A DNA stretch of 64,000 nucleotides from Arachnopeziza araneosa (taxonomy: Eukaryota > Ascomycota > Leotiomycetes > Helotiales > Arachnopezizaceae), in assembly GCA_003988855.1 (NCBI GenBank), contig QYAI01000044.1:186001-250000 (forward strand). The letters run 5' to 3'. The notes beneath the pieces were generated by a model. The model was not told where the DNA came from. It searched no databases and saw nothing but the letters and a program-made list of their open reading frames with translations. A program made the translations under genes and the position numbers. Below are positions 26,156 to 39,092 of the stretch, piece by piece (positions within the stretch are counted from its first letter, which is position 1; each line of letters opens with the position of its first letter).

Positions 26156-29100
26156 TCAGACCCAATTATCGCTGCCTAATTTCTTCTTCTTGACGCCATC
26201 ATAATAGAGACGGGAAGGACTGGTCTTGCGACTTCCACCAGTGTCGGAGCTTTGTCTGACTTCCAATGTTGATACATGAGACTGCTTACTCATCTGACTG
26301 GCAGATCGTGGGATCTCAATACTGGACTGCTTTTCATTCAACTTCGTAGAGAGTACAGAAACATCCACAAGTAAAGAACTTCGACGGGGCGGAATTTGAG
26401 GGGGATCGCAACGAACATGGTTTGAATCCATCACACTAGGCTCTCCATCCTTGACCTCGACTTTGTGTTGAGATGCTTCATTACGGTCTTTCTCTCTTAA
26501 TGGACTGCGGAGAATGTCCAATGTAGCTTTGGAATGAGAGCTGTGGCTTCGACGGATTTCATCAGATTGAGTGTCACTCACGCTATTCTGAGAAGGACCG
26601 CTACTTGGATTCCGAAGCGGGCTTCTTGGTGGAATTTCGACGCTCGGAGCAAAAGAGAATTTGCTCTGGTTGCTTCCATCACTACGACGAACTTCGGAGC
26701 CGAGACGAATTTCAATGATGCTACCCCGCGACCGGTTGCTATTGGATATCGATGTCCTAGTCGCTCCTTGTACTGCTTGAGAATCCGATAGAGTTTGGCT
26801 CGAAGGGTGGCTGTGATTACTTTCGTCTTCGTGATGAAATTCACGACGATTCAAATTGTGCACACTGGTTTGGGAATGTTGAGTGCTGTGATAAAATTCT
26901 TCGTCTTTCACATTCGATTCCTTACTTGGCAGCTGGGTTCCCGACTCCACAGATTGACTGTTTTTCTGAGAGTGGATCGGACTTTGTGCATACTTTCTCA
27001 GCCCTAGTAAAGGTGGAGGAACTTCCTGTGGATTTTTAAACTGGGTTGAATGCATGAATTGAACTCCTTTATCAACTCGAACAGGGAATCGACCTCTACC
27101 TTTCGCGGCGCTTTGGGTCTTGGAGTATGGCTTCAAGTCCCGAGAAGAACCATATGATGATACGGCATCTCCAACTTCGTGCAGGGTGTCTCCCCCAAGG
27201 GATTGATCTTTTTCATGGTTTTCGAAGGCATGTCTTCCGCGACGATGTCCAAGGAGGTTTCGCCCTTCTCTTGACTGAGGCTTCAATATCTCCGTGGACC
27301 CATCAGGTTTGAATTGCACGGCAGCCTCAATTTCGACATCGTACGTTGAACCTCGCATTCGACTAGTATTCCTTTGAGACTCACGAGCATGTTGTTTTCG
27401 AAGATCGGCAGCAGATTTCGCGGCCTCTAGACCATCGAAGGAGTAGTATGTTGTGTCAGACCCATGGTCCGATTTCAAATTGCCGACCTGGGTGCCAACC
27501 TCGAGATCACAACTGAGATTTCCGCTTTGAATGCGAGATTGTAAATATCCTTGTAGACCAGGTGTATCATTTTGGACTCGCTGATTTCGATTTCCTTGGT
27601 GGACATTACGATCCTGGTATGTGTGGAGGTCTTCGTGTTCCTGGTGATAATGAAACTCTTCAGAGTATGACGATCTTGGCCAATCCATGTCGAGTTCGAC
27701 CATGCCTGAGTTTCTACGAATACTTGACGCTGAACGAATGTGAGGAGGGTCAGAGACACGATTTCGCTGAGTGATCCAGCCATGTGGACCCAGATATGGA
27801 TTAAAACTGTCATTTGCTCCTCCAGAAACGATAACTCGTCTTTCCTCTAAGCACTTAATACAAACTTCGTACCGGACAGGACTAACTCCAGAGCTGTACT
27901 TCACCCGGTCATCGGGCCACGAAGTTTCCCAACTCCATCTGGGGAAGTAGGAATCAATGCTGCCTACTGTTGCAGCGCTCCAAATACTGGCGTTACTGGA
28001 CTTATGGCGGATGATACGCTGCGTCTCGGAGCTCGTACGCCGACTAGAATCTTGATCTGAATATTCGGCTGCGAATCGAGGGTGCTCTTCCACTTCAGCA
28101 GTTTCGATGGGCGGAGATGATACAATCTTCTTGCCTTGTCTACCTATTTTTAAGAAAGGTACGAAGCAGACTCCGACGACTGTGAATCCTATAGAGCATA
28201 AAAATGCTCGCTCGTAGGGATACGTCCTATCAGATCTTCCTTTGGTGGTTTGAGAGGCAGACCAGAAGACCGCAGAAGTAATTCCAAGCCCGACTGCGAT
28301 AGAAAGCCGCATCGCTGTTTGCAAAACTCCAGCTGCTAGGGATGACTGGGTAGGCATTTGCTGTGAGATGTACAACTTGAGATGTTAGTCAAGACCTTGG
28401 CATCGAGATTGAACTTACGTTTGCAACAATGAATTGAAAGTCAGCACCAACAACGGTGATGAGGAGTTCCACGAAGAGCAATGTCCAGTAACTACTATCC
28501 TGGCGAATAAAGTAGCACAATATTGCCCCAAGCAAGTAGCTCCCAGCACCAATTCCCATAACCCATGTCCCACTAATCCTAGATACCAACCATTGACCAG
28601 CGTAGCTCCAGAAAACGCCAACAAGAGCTTGTGGTAGCAGCCGTGTGGCAATGAGAAGAGGGCTGAAGTGCTGAACATCTTGCATGTAGAGGCAGAGCCA
28701 AAACTGATTTGTGATGAATGACATATAGCCAAAAAAGACGCACAAAATGCAAAGTGTGAAGTTCTTGTTCTTCCAGACAACGGGATTGATGAGGGGATTT
28801 CTGAAGTAATTTTCCCAAAATCCAAAACCAAAAAGACAGGCAACACCAAGGACGAGCATCAAGATCACTTTGTAGCTTTTCCAGCCAAGATCAGAGCCCT
28901 CACTAGAAACTGTCAGTCAAATAGCATGGGGTTATGAGTTCACTCACGTCAGAGCAGCAGTCACAAGTCCCATACCGACAATGGTAAGCAAAGCTCCTAG
29001 CCAATCGAAGCGCCTGAGAGTTTTGGAAGAGTTGGAAGACCTGGTCACTGAGGGCATAGTCCAAATTGCGAGGCATGTCAAAATGAAGAAGAAGATAGAA

Positions 29101-29881
29101 ACCGTGATAAAAGATGCTCTCCAAGTCCAGATCTTGGATGTGATACCGGAAGAGAAGCTGCCTAGGACGAACCCAACTGGGTTGCCAACTCCCAGCCAGC
29201 CCATGACTCGATTTCTCCTCAACCCTTCGGGATACGTAGCAAGAAGTGTACCTATGGCAGGTGGAGCAACGAGTGCCGTGCCAAGTCCAAGAAAGCCGCA
29301 GAGTGTGTCTAATATAATGCCTGAAGGAGCAAACGCCGTAGCCAAAGAGAAAATCGAAAGGAGTCCCATTCCTGCGAGAAGCTGGACCTTGCGACCGAAT
29401 ATATCTGCAGTCTTTCCAAAGAGGACCATGAGGGACCCACTGGCAAGCCTGGCATCAATTAGCAAAGAACCTCAGTGGAAGGTGTGAAATCCATACGCAA
29501 TAGCGGCCGAGATCCAAGTGATCTGTGATGAAGTCATGTGGAGGCTTCTCCCAATGGTAACTGTGTTGATAACGACGACTCCTTGGAGGAATGTCTGTAG
29601 AGTTAACCTGGGTTTTCTGGGCAGGATGGGTGACGTACGGTTGAGGATTGGGCAAGCATGACAGTGAAGACGAAGATGGATTCCTCAAAACGGTTTCGGA
29701 ACTGCCGTGGCCGAACGTCTTCGTACGGGGACATGAGGGACTCTGCCATGTCAACCTCTATATCTACGACCTGGTTGTCGTGTCTGAGAAGAGAAGGATC
29801 GTCGAGGGAAGGATATGATCTGGGTTTTCTCCTTCTCGGAGCCATACTTCCCGATTTGGCATGTTCGATAAATTTGGTCAT
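26156..29881 (-). CDS. MFS (DHA2-like, 14-TM) transporter with a very long cytosolic tail
   Basis: Model: exons 29881-29639, 29594-29497, 29448-28948, 28902-28419, 28375-26156; 1181 aa. All introns are 43-48 bp with GTACGT/GTATGG/GTGAGT/GTAAGT donors. After a ~55-residue cytosolic N-terminus I count 14 hydrophobic helices up to about residue 518. Motif A is GKTADIFGRK between helices 2 and 3, and GWLGVGNPVGFVLG resembles the antiporter motif C. Fourteen helices point to the DHA2 drug:H+ antiporter group. Substrate unknown. The last exon continues without a stop for ~660 more residues that are Ser/Arg/Gln/His-rich and disordered, with one C-x2-C (614-617) and a Trp-rich patch just before it (PRWSWETSWP). 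Ordinary family members are 500-600 aa, so the tail is unusual. The start is the first ATG; upstream in-frame sequence lacks one. Confidence 0.88.
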
Positions 29882-32834
29882 CTTTAGGGGCAGGAGCGAT
29901 GGTTCGGGATACAACTTGAAGCTCAAGAATAAGATGTGTGTATGGGATACAATGATGATGCTTGTTGGTTGATGCAGAGGAGGATTTGATTGCCATACAG
30001 AGAATTATATTCGCTCCTGATTCAAAACAGTGGCAAGGTGAATGAATCATCAACCACGCTCACGTACAGCAAACAAGAGATGAACGATAAGAAGCAGTAA
30101 AGCAGAAGAGTCTTTGAAATATATATGGTAAATGCAACTAACATATCTGCAAACGATTTGAGCAATATTTACGGGTGTCAAAGGTTGAAGTTTGAAGGCA
30201 GTCGCCGATTCACGTAATAAAATTCATTCAGTGAATAACCCAATCCATTCACAGATACAGATCATATACACAGTAAAACTTGCACATTTTATGTTTGCTC
30301 AACAGCCACAGATCTTCTGCGACGCTCTTCATATAACGGTGGCTGTAGCCAAGCTCCTGCACTTGCCTGGGAAAACGTTGGCAGCAATAACAAGCGAGGA
30401 CAAATCAAGCTGGGTTCTTGAGCTCGCAATCTATGTGGCATATAAAAAGTCCATTCACCGTGGTACTGGTCGCGTATGGAGAGACCGAAGAGGATTTTGG
30501 AAGTGGTCGTTGAAGAGCGGGAGATGCGTCAGCTGATTGGGCGACGCGCTCCTGGGCCGCACTCCGAGTTTCCAACATGCCATCAGATCAAACAAACACA
30601 TAAAATCCACACCATCATTCTGCAGATCACTGAACCAACGATCTCATCATAATGTAGATGTGATCAATCAGAGGAGATTCCTCTACTTCATCCTCTCACT
30701 CATGGATTTCAGGCGCACTTGTCAGAACGCGTCACATGCGGAAACAAGAACGGAAAGTATGGTTGAGAAGAGCGCGAAACTTTGATGGGAGTATATCAGA
30801 TGCGGTTATATTATGTGGATTCGGGCTTCCTTTGACGATAGAGGATATCACCTTTAGTTGTGGATGTTGAGCCCAGGAACCACAAAACAGATCAAGAGAA
30901 TGTTAAGTCGTGCTTGCAGATGGGATGAGGGTTAGAGGTGATAATGATTATGAAAAAGAGAGCGTGCTAGAGTCGTAGTAAGTAGCTGATTGTGCCCCCG
31001 CAACTGTACGCCGATATATTTGCTAATTACCATTAGATATTGAACCGTGCCTTACCATTAGAAGCCTTCACTGGTATGAGATTATATGCTGAATGACAAA
31101 TGATAAAGTATATTTGGTTGAGTAATGCAGTACTCAGGGATGCTATGCGGAATTCCTCGTTTCTTTTTTGTTCCTGTGGCAATTGTGCTCCCTCGCGTGA
31201 AGCGAGTCAACAGTAAACAGACGGGAGGATTCGTTTCATGCGCAGAAGAGCACAATCGAACACATTGTCCATGTCATAAGCATCTCACTCTACGCCTGCT
31301 TAGATACCTTTGGAGAGTCTCGTCTTTATACGATGGGTGAATCGAGATACAAGATGCCTCTGCGAACACTGTGAAAGTGCGGGGAAACGGTCAGAGATGC
31401 GAACCACTGCAGCGGAACCGCTGTCATTTACCCATGTGGAAGAAATATGCATGCTACCTTGATATGCTTGCTACCGTTCCTGCTTTCTTAGCCTTAAGTG
31501 CGAGGTACTATCTTGCATGGGTGGCCAAGGAGTTAAATATAGATTCCACTTTACAGAAAAGACGGAAAGGTGCCAGCCGAAGCAAGAAGGTCATAGGCGG
31601 CTGCGAGAGTGGGAATCCGAATTTGATAATGAGTTGAACTTTTGCACCATCACGCGTTGGACTGCTTCCTTGGGAAATTAGGAATGGCCCGGTGCTGCTG
31701 GCGATGAGGATCCTGCAGCTCGGACCTTTTTGCTTGCTGAGGTGAGGTGGCAACTGATCCGACCAGGAGCACAAGCTCTTCTATCCAAGAGAGAAGGTCC
31801 GGTACGAGGATGTGTTTGTTTACGGGAAACATTGGGGGCTGAGTCCGGAGCCGCAGCCCGGCTCGGACGACCGTTTCACCAAGATGATGAGATAATCTCA
31901 CCATCATCGACTGAGAGTGTCCTCGATTGAGAGACCCGAATCGTGGCTCTAGAAGCAGCACTTGGGTTGACGAGGTGGAGTTTGCCGTGGAGACTGATGA
32001 TCTTTCTTGGTCACAAGAGTGGGAGTCGTTCGTATTCCAGCAGAAACCGTGAAGCTCATCTGTTGTGGGGATGAGAAATACCTCAGACGGTGTTTATATC
32101 AATCAGTCCCCGCACAAGCCCGACTTTCCTCATGCAGCGAGCGCCGGTGGGTGGCTGCTGTGGCGGCGGCACAAGGAGAGCAGATAGGCACAGCTTTAAT
32201 TACCCAAACACGACACAGCCAACCAGGATGATTGCCCTCTCGCATGGCTTTTAATAAGGTTAAACAAGCTTTCGTGGCTGGTGGTAGTTGGTAGTGTGTA
32301 GCGATGGCGCGAGATGGTTGGAGCGGGACTCGAATTGGCAGCTTCTGATCATTTCACGATGGAGATGGATCGAGTGGTCCGCCGTTGACTTTGGGCTGCG
32401 CGCTGGAGGACAAGAAGCATCAAATGATAACGGATATGAGCGGGCGCCTGCCGACCAGTCCAGCAGGGGGAGCTGCCTGGTTGGGGCCCCCTGACCTCGT
32501 CCCGTCTGTGGATTGGCCGCGTTCCTGAGCAGCTGCAGCAGCTTGAGAATAGCCAACTTCCTCTTCCATGCAAGCTTTCCCCCCCCCGATCAGCAATGGA
32601 ATTCCCACTTGCCAACTTATCGCAGCCAACAATCGACGAGGTTGTTGACTTACCTTCCATATTATGCTTGCACCACTTTGCCTACTTACCAGCCTAGCGG
32701 GGTGCTACGTAGGGGTGCGTCGCCCAGCTCACTATGCTCATGTTCCTCCTCCTCCTCCAGCTCCGTCATAAAGAGGCCGCTTCTCTCCTGCGTGCAAGCT
32801 GCTTCACAGCAGACCTCACTCAGCTCGAGTCAAG
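29882..32834. promoter_or_regulatory. Three-kilobase divergent intergenic region
   Basis: Lies between the MFS gene (-) and the S53 peptidase gene (+). Composition rises from AT-rich (30,000-31,100) to GC-richer (31,700-32,700). The last 100 bases contain a CTC repeat near 32,742-32,760 and pyrimidine-rich sequence, a likely peptidase leader. A run of eight C's occurs near 32,580. No gene is supported despite several 60-180 codon open frames. Confidence 0.35.
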
Positions 32835-35015
32835 ATGTTTGTCAAGATCTCTGTTGTTGCTGCCCTCGTGGCCCTCGTCAATGCCGCTCCCGCTCCCATC
32901 AAGCATGTCCTCCACGAAGTACGCAGCACTCCCTCGCGGGACTGGACCAAGGGTGCTCGCATCGAGAAGAGTGCGGTGCTGCCAATGCGAATTGGCTTGA
33001 CCCAGACCAACCTGGAGAAGGGTTACGACTACCTCATGGAAGTGTAAGTCGCTGATCAATCGCTTCTAAACGACCCTTTGCTAACCATCCCAGCTCTCAT
33101 CCCGATTCGGAGAAGTTTGGCCAGCATTGGACCCCGCAAGAGGTTCATGACATGTTTGCACCAGAAGAAGAAACGGTAGCCAACATCAAGGAATGGCTCA
33201 CCAGCTTCGGCATTCATGGTTCTCGCATTGTCCATTCCGAGAACAAGGGATGGATTGCGGTGGATGTCACCGTGGAAGAAGCAGAGGCATTGCTGCTCAC
33301 AGAATTCCATGAGCATGAGCACACGCAGAGCGCCAAGGTCCGAGTTGGATGCGACCAGTAAGCAACTTTTCAAAAGCCATTGGACTTCACTAACGCGACC
33401 CAGATACCATGTGCCAGAGCATCTCCAGCCTCACATTGACTACATTACGCCTGGAATCAAGCTCACTCCCGTAGTCAAGCGCACCGTCAAGAGGGAGACC
33501 AAGCGAGGAAGCCACGCTGTCAAGGCACCACTCCATACCGAGGCCATCAGCGCTCCGGTTTCTGCTGCTGCCGCCAGTCTTCCACCTGCTCTCCAGAACT
33601 GCAGCACAGCTGTCACTCCAGCGTGCATCAAGGCGCTCTATGGAATCCCAGATGCCACCCGCGCAACACCCGGTAACTCTCTCGGCTTATATCAACAGGG
33701 AAGTTACTTTGCAGAGTCAGATGTCAATTTGTTCTTTAAGAACATTGCTCCTTATGTTCCTCAAAACACTTTCCCTATCAATGCCAGCATCGATGGTGCT
33801 AGCTACTCCGTTCCTGCTTCGAGCGACTTGAACAGCGGCGAGGCCCTCATTGATATTGAGATGACGTGAGTCACCCCTCACTGCTTAAAGTTTGAGACTG
33901 ACAAGAACAGAACTTCTCTCATCTATCCTCAGACTGTCACTCTCTACCAGACTGACGATGATATCTACGAGCCAACAGAGGTAGCCACGACCAACCTTTT
34001 CAACACCTTCCTCGATGCTCTTGATGGATCTTACTGCACGTACACCGCCAATGGCGAGACCGGTGATGACCCAGCGATTGATCCTCTCTACCCTGATCCA
34101 GCCGTAGGTGGATACAAAGGAAAACTCGAATGCGGCATCTACACGCCCACGAAAGTCATCTCCGCCTCCTATGGACAAGCCGAGGCCGATCTCCCGGCCC
34201 CATATACCCAACGTCAATGCAACGAATTCATGAAGCTTGGTCTCCAAGGCCACTCAATCCTATTCGCTTCCGGAGACTACGGTGTGGCTTCATTCCCCGG
34301 CGACGGTTCAGCAAGCGGCTGTCTGGGTCCCGACCAACTCATCTTCAACCCTCAATACCCCTCCGGCTGCCCCTACGTGACTTCCGTATCCGGATCCCAA
34401 CTCGCACCAAACGGGACTGTCTACGATCCGGAAGTCGTCATGGCTGACAACCTCGGTGGCTCCGCCGTCAACTTCTCATCCGCCGGTGGATTCTCCAACT
34501 ACTTCCCTCGCCCAACCTACCAAGACGGCCACGTTGAGACCTACTTCCACCGTGCACATCTCACCTACCCATATTACTCTGAGCTGGAGGTTAATTTCAA
34601 CACCACCACTGGCATCTATAACCGCATCGGCCGCGCGTATCCCGATGTCGCTGCCAACGGAGCTCACTTCCCTTCGTATCTCAACGGTGACCTTGTCCAC
34701 TTCTACGGCTCTAGCTTGGCGTCTCCTCTCTTCGCATCTGTCATCACCTTGGTAAGTCATCCATCTCATCTTTTCTGTTCACCCGCTAACATATCGTAGC
34801 TCAACGAAGAGCGTGCTGCCATAGGTAAAGGCCCAATTGGTTTCATCAACCCAACTCTCTACAGCAATGACGGCGTTTTGAACGATGTCGTTGAGGGTAC
34901 GAACGTGGGATGCGGAACGCAAGGTTTCAAGGCTGTCGAGGGATGGGATCCATCAACTGGCTTGGGAACGCCAAACTATCCCAAGATGTTGAAGCTATTC
35001 TTGTCATTGCCATAA
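32835..35015 (+). CDS. Secreted tripeptidyl-peptidase, sedolisin (S53) family
   Basis: Model: exons 32835-33043, 33094-33357, 33404-33865, 33911-34751, 34800-35015; 663 aa. The N-terminus is a signal peptide (KISVVAALVALVNAAPA), followed by a pro-domain (about 30-210) of the pro-kumamolisin type (SHPDSEKFGQHWTPQEV). The catalytic domain begins near TPACIKALYGIP. The catalytic Glu/Asp pair is E304/D308 in SGEALIDIE, the oxyanion Asp is D434 in ASGDYGVA, and the nucleophile is S580 in YGSSLASP. The Ca-binding end is present (NDVVEGTNVGCG ... GWDPSTGLGTPNY). The usual SGTS box reads YGSS here, Thr replaced by Ser with the nucleophile kept. Such enzymes are active at acid pH and release tripeptides outside the cell or in acidic compartments; secretion is inferred from the signal peptide. 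Confidence 0.94.
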
Positions 35016-36771
35016 ACGATGATCATCTGTCAAACAGACAAAAGTAATCTCTTCATTGCGCAGTTGCTATCTCAATAACCCTAATTATATCAAAATAATA
35101 CACTACAAGATCATAAAGAACGCTTTATCGCCTGCAATGACATTAACACATCTCATCTCTGCTCATTAAACCCACCGTCTATTACTTATCGTTCTTGACT
35201 AGTCCTCTCTCGTTCTATGCAACTCCACCACAAACGGCTCGGAACCAGCTTGTTTCTCCGCCGTGAAAGCTCCCGAAGAAGCTAGTGACCGAGACCCGTG
35301 ACGAGGGAGCCAAAGGAGTAGCTCCTTCGTAGACAAGATCCCAAGCATCTCTAGCACCCGTCCCTCGCACTCTGGACGAGACCGGCTTGGATCCATGATC
35401 AGCGAGGGCTCTGACGGCCCAGATGAGCAGTCCGATATGCTGCAGATGATCAGGGCGAGAGCAACAAGAGCAACCAGCAAACGAGACAGGATGAAGCGAT
35501 CTTGAAATCACATCGAGGAGCGGCTGTAGCTTCTCGGTGGTGTGAGCAGCTCGCGAGATGGCATGGGTCTAAATTGCAGACAGAGGGAGAGCGTTGGCCG
35601 TATATATATATCGAGGACGAAGGAGGGCCTAAGAACGATTCCACTGTTTGACTTCCCTAGGAGGTGTGCATTCCCATCGTCTGTGGAATTAGTATGCTCA
35701 TCTCGTGTTGAAGAACACGCAACCTACGCACGCGATTACAACACGATTGAGAACGAGAACCCACCATCATTCCCAGGAGCTGGGATCCGTCGGCCGCTTT
35801 CTGAGGAGCGTTGTTCTAACTCATGCCCCTGACATGAGCGTAAAGCCACGGTATTCATGACTTTCCACCCATCCAGCGGCCACTGCGCGTATCGAGATGA
35901 TCAGTGAGGATCCAACGATGACGACGACCTGTCTGACGTTGAGATCAAGGGCAGGAAGTGTGGATCCGGCAGTCCACGCTGAAGTGTTGGCGAGTAGACA
36001 TTATCGATTTCCACCAGGACTCAGTTCCTACCTAGATTTGGATGTCTGATGATCCGGTATCCAGCGAGACCATGCTGGGTCCCGTTCTACGATCTCCGGG
36101 ATCAAGTCTCGATGGCTCCATTCCCACACTTATCAGCGGCCACATTATAGATAGATAAGTAGGAGACATGCGTAAGTATTCTCATGGTCGCATTTCCGTC
36201 AAGAAGAAATTCTAATTTCTTCGCCCATGCTGCGACCCGATCTTTGGTTTGAGTCGAGACCATCGTGAGATGTGTTGGGAGGTAGATGCCCAACGAACCG
36301 CCTGGAGAAGTGCAGTAAAGGGAGGATGACAATGACAATAATTCAACTTCGACAGTGCGTCTCTGAGATGATAGGAAATACTATCATTTAATCTGAATCC
36401 ATAAACTACTGAAATGATAATCGGAACCAAGACCTGACATGTGTCTACTCAGCAGCATCCTCGTTTACGCCGAGTAAGTGATCGACGCAACTTGTGAGAT
36501 GGTACGATCATCGCTCGCATTTTGAGCTTTTTGATTCGACGGACGTACTGGATTTTATGCGGCTCACAGAGTTGAGTAGCGCGTGGACAACCAACGAATG
36601 AGGAAAGTGGGATGCGCAGGTATCACCTGCAGTCAGAAGCGACGATCATAAAGATGACGGCCCAACACGACATGCTCTTATAGCTAGCTTCTTAACTACG
36701 AGGTGAGAAGAGGAGTGTTCAAATTAAAATCACACAAATAAGCATCAGACACAAGAGCTAGAAAGTCAACA
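35016..36771. other. Intergenic region
   Basis: Between the peptidase and the oxygenase genes, both on the plus strand. Short frames on the minus strand around 35,200-35,640 do not resemble a known family. A (TA)n-like stretch occurs near 35,600-35,612. Confidence 0.3.
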
Positions 36772-37886
36772 ATGGGATCGATATTGTCCGATCAACGAGT
36801 GAACATTCCAACCGTCGACTTCTCGTTGTGGAACGGGACAGAAGAACAACAAGTCAGAGTCGCGAAAGAATTGGCAGACGCTTGTCACAATGTCGGATTT
36901 GTATGCATCGTCAACCATGGCGTTGACACTGCACTTCTCGAATCTGCTTTCGCCCTGTCGAAGAAGCTTTTCGATCTGAAGGCAGAAGAGAAGATGCTTG
37001 CCCCGCATCCGCCTGGACCAGAAGTCCACAGAGGATATTCACGGCCGGGGCTTGAGAAAGTAAGCCAAGTCATCTCATCTGACGAGAACGTAGGCAAGAA
37101 ATTGAGAGAGGTGAGAGATTGCAAGGTGAGTCCTCTGGTATGTCATATCCAATAGCTGCTTAAAGACAGCAGGAAAGCTATGAGGTTGGAAGTGAAGAGA
37201 ATAGCGATCAACCCAACGTCTGGCTTCCCGAAAACGTCTTACCCGGCTTCAAAGAATTCACCACTGCTTTCTATTGGCAATGCTTTGCCGCAGCCAGTCA
37301 GATTCTCGAAGCTATTGGGACAGGTCTCGGCCTTGCTGACCCAAAATACTTGTTGAGATTCCATTCTGGACATAATAACCAGTTGAGATTGTTACATTAC
37401 CCACCAATTCCAGCCGCAGAATTAGAAAACGAGACTGCGGCTCGGATGCCTGCGCATAGTGATTGGGGAAGCATCACTCTGCTGTTTCAAGACGATTGTG
37501 GTGGGTTGGAGGTCGAGAAGAAGGACTCACCAGGGGAGTTCTTGAAAGTAGAACCAGTGCGGAATGCTTGTGTGATGAATATCGGAGATTTGCTTATGAG
37601 GTGGTCGAACGGTAGAGTCCCCTGACTCCGACCGTGCTGTCAGGTGCTAATTGGAATAGATTATCTGAAATCGACGCTGCACAGGGTTACCTTGCCACCG
37701 CTATCAGATAGGTATGAAGGGGTGGAGAGAATAACGAGAGAAAGATACTCGATTCCATACTTTGTGAGTCCTGATACTGATGCGGTAGTTGAATGCATGG
37801 AGGAGTTCCAGGGTGATCAAGGAGCGAAATATGAGCCGGTTGTGCAAAGAGAGTATATGTTGATGAGAGGGAAGTTATCGTATTAG
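36772..37886 (+). CDS. 2-oxoglutarate-Fe(II) dioxygenase, isopenicillin-N-synthase-like
   Basis: Model: exons 36772-37125, 37173-37611, 37660-37886; 339 aa, the usual length for this family. N-terminal DIOX_N region (PTVDFSLWNG, GFVCIVNHGVD) is followed by the double-stranded beta-helix core. Iron ligands are H213 and D215 (PAHSDWGSITLLFQD) and H272 (STLHRV); the 2-oxoglutarate-binding R-x-S is R293/S295 (RYSIPYF). All key residues are intact. Family members oxidise small molecules, including secondary metabolites and amino acid derivatives; the substrate cannot be told from sequence and the neighbours do not form a cluster. Two in-frame donor sites, GTGAGA at 37111 and GTGAGT at 37126, lie 15 bp apart; the second was used because it keeps a fuller domain. 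Confidence 0.9.
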
Positions 37887-38591
37887 CTTTGAAGGGATGA
37901 CATGACGGCGAAGCTGGGGCCCTGCCAATGACAGAGCTGGGAGTTTTCACTTCACTTCGACTTGGTGGTGGCACTAGCAAATCATTAGATTGAAAGACCT
38001 GAAAATCTCTAAGCCGTTTGCAGAAGTTGAAGAAAGCTTGGCTGACAGTGTTGTAGCAACCGTATTCAATATAGCTCGAGAAAGTTTCTGGTCGACTTGA
38101 ATATCGACTTGAACCAAGGGATTTCCATTTCTAAGCCACCATCAAGGGTATCGACAGCGTGTTTATATGAGCAATAAACCTGACGTTCAAACGTGAAAAG
38201 ATGTAAATATGTTGAAACGAAACCATGGTCTCAATGGGTTTCGATGTATAATGAAAACAGAGTGCAAATTCTCGATATGAATGTTAAATTGTTCTACTAG
38301 TGCGGAGAATGTATGATTTGGAAACTGTAAATCACTTAGCGCATCAGGAGTACGTGGAAAACAGGAGGGGGAAGTCGACTATTTCCGCGTCCCGACGAAT
38401 TTGAGCTTTAGTCGGAAAGTTTAGGATCAATACATGGCCAAAAGATAACAACCATAGCGTATGATCTCTCCTTGATATCCTCCGAGCCACTAATTGGAAA
38501 CACCTGAGGAACAAGTGGAGTCGTAAGCGAGGTTTCTGGTAGCATTGAATCAGGATCTCAGTAAGTTTTGGAAAGTTTTCTCTACAAAGCT

Positions 38592-38625
38592 TGGTAGTGA
38601 GGTTTTAATGGTAGTGAGGTTTTAA
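38592..38625. repeat. 17-bp perfect tandem duplication
   Basis: The 17-mer at 38592-38608 is repeated immediately at 38609-38625 (unit begins TGGTAGTGAGG and ends TTTTAA). It is intergenic. Most likely a local slippage duplication. Confidence 0.8.
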
Positions 38626-39070
38626 CACAATTGACCGAAATTAGAGGGCTGGTAGAGGCCAAGATTTGATGCTGAATATCATCTTTCTTATTGTTTTACA
38701 AACAAAAAGTAGCGCGGTTCGAATGCAGATGGAAGTTGGGGAAGGCAGGGAAGCCTGTAACAAGTAATATGGGAAGCCGTTTGGAGGTCTGGGTATTTTC
38801 CTGCAGGTTTCAAATTGAATGTCACCACGGACAAGGCTTGATAGCGGCGATCCCAAGGATACTCTAGTTGCAGAAAGTGAAGCATCATCGACACGACCAA
38901 ATTTCATCCCATGCTCTTTTGAATGATTGCCTCGGAGATTCCATTCAATGTCGATGGCCTAGGAAATCATTCTGGAGGCCTCGGTAATTCAAACCCGCAA
39001 TCAGCAGCGGCCTCTGCACGCACTATGTCCATGAGGAACAAAACCGATCGCTAGGCACGTAGATGCTGCT

Positions 39071-39092
39071 CCAGATCTACCGGTAGATCTGG
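39071..39092. repeat. Perfect 22-bp palindrome
   Basis: The sequence reads the same on both strands over 22 bases, with arms CCAGATCTACC and GGTAGATCTGG and no spacer. Flanking bases do not extend the symmetry. It could be a binding site for a dimeric factor or a chance cruciform. Confidence 0.8.

Noticed and set aside
32288..32416. Possible tRNA T-loop-like string (TTCGAGTCCC on the minus strand)
   Set aside because: The flanking bases do not form a T-arm or acceptor stem.
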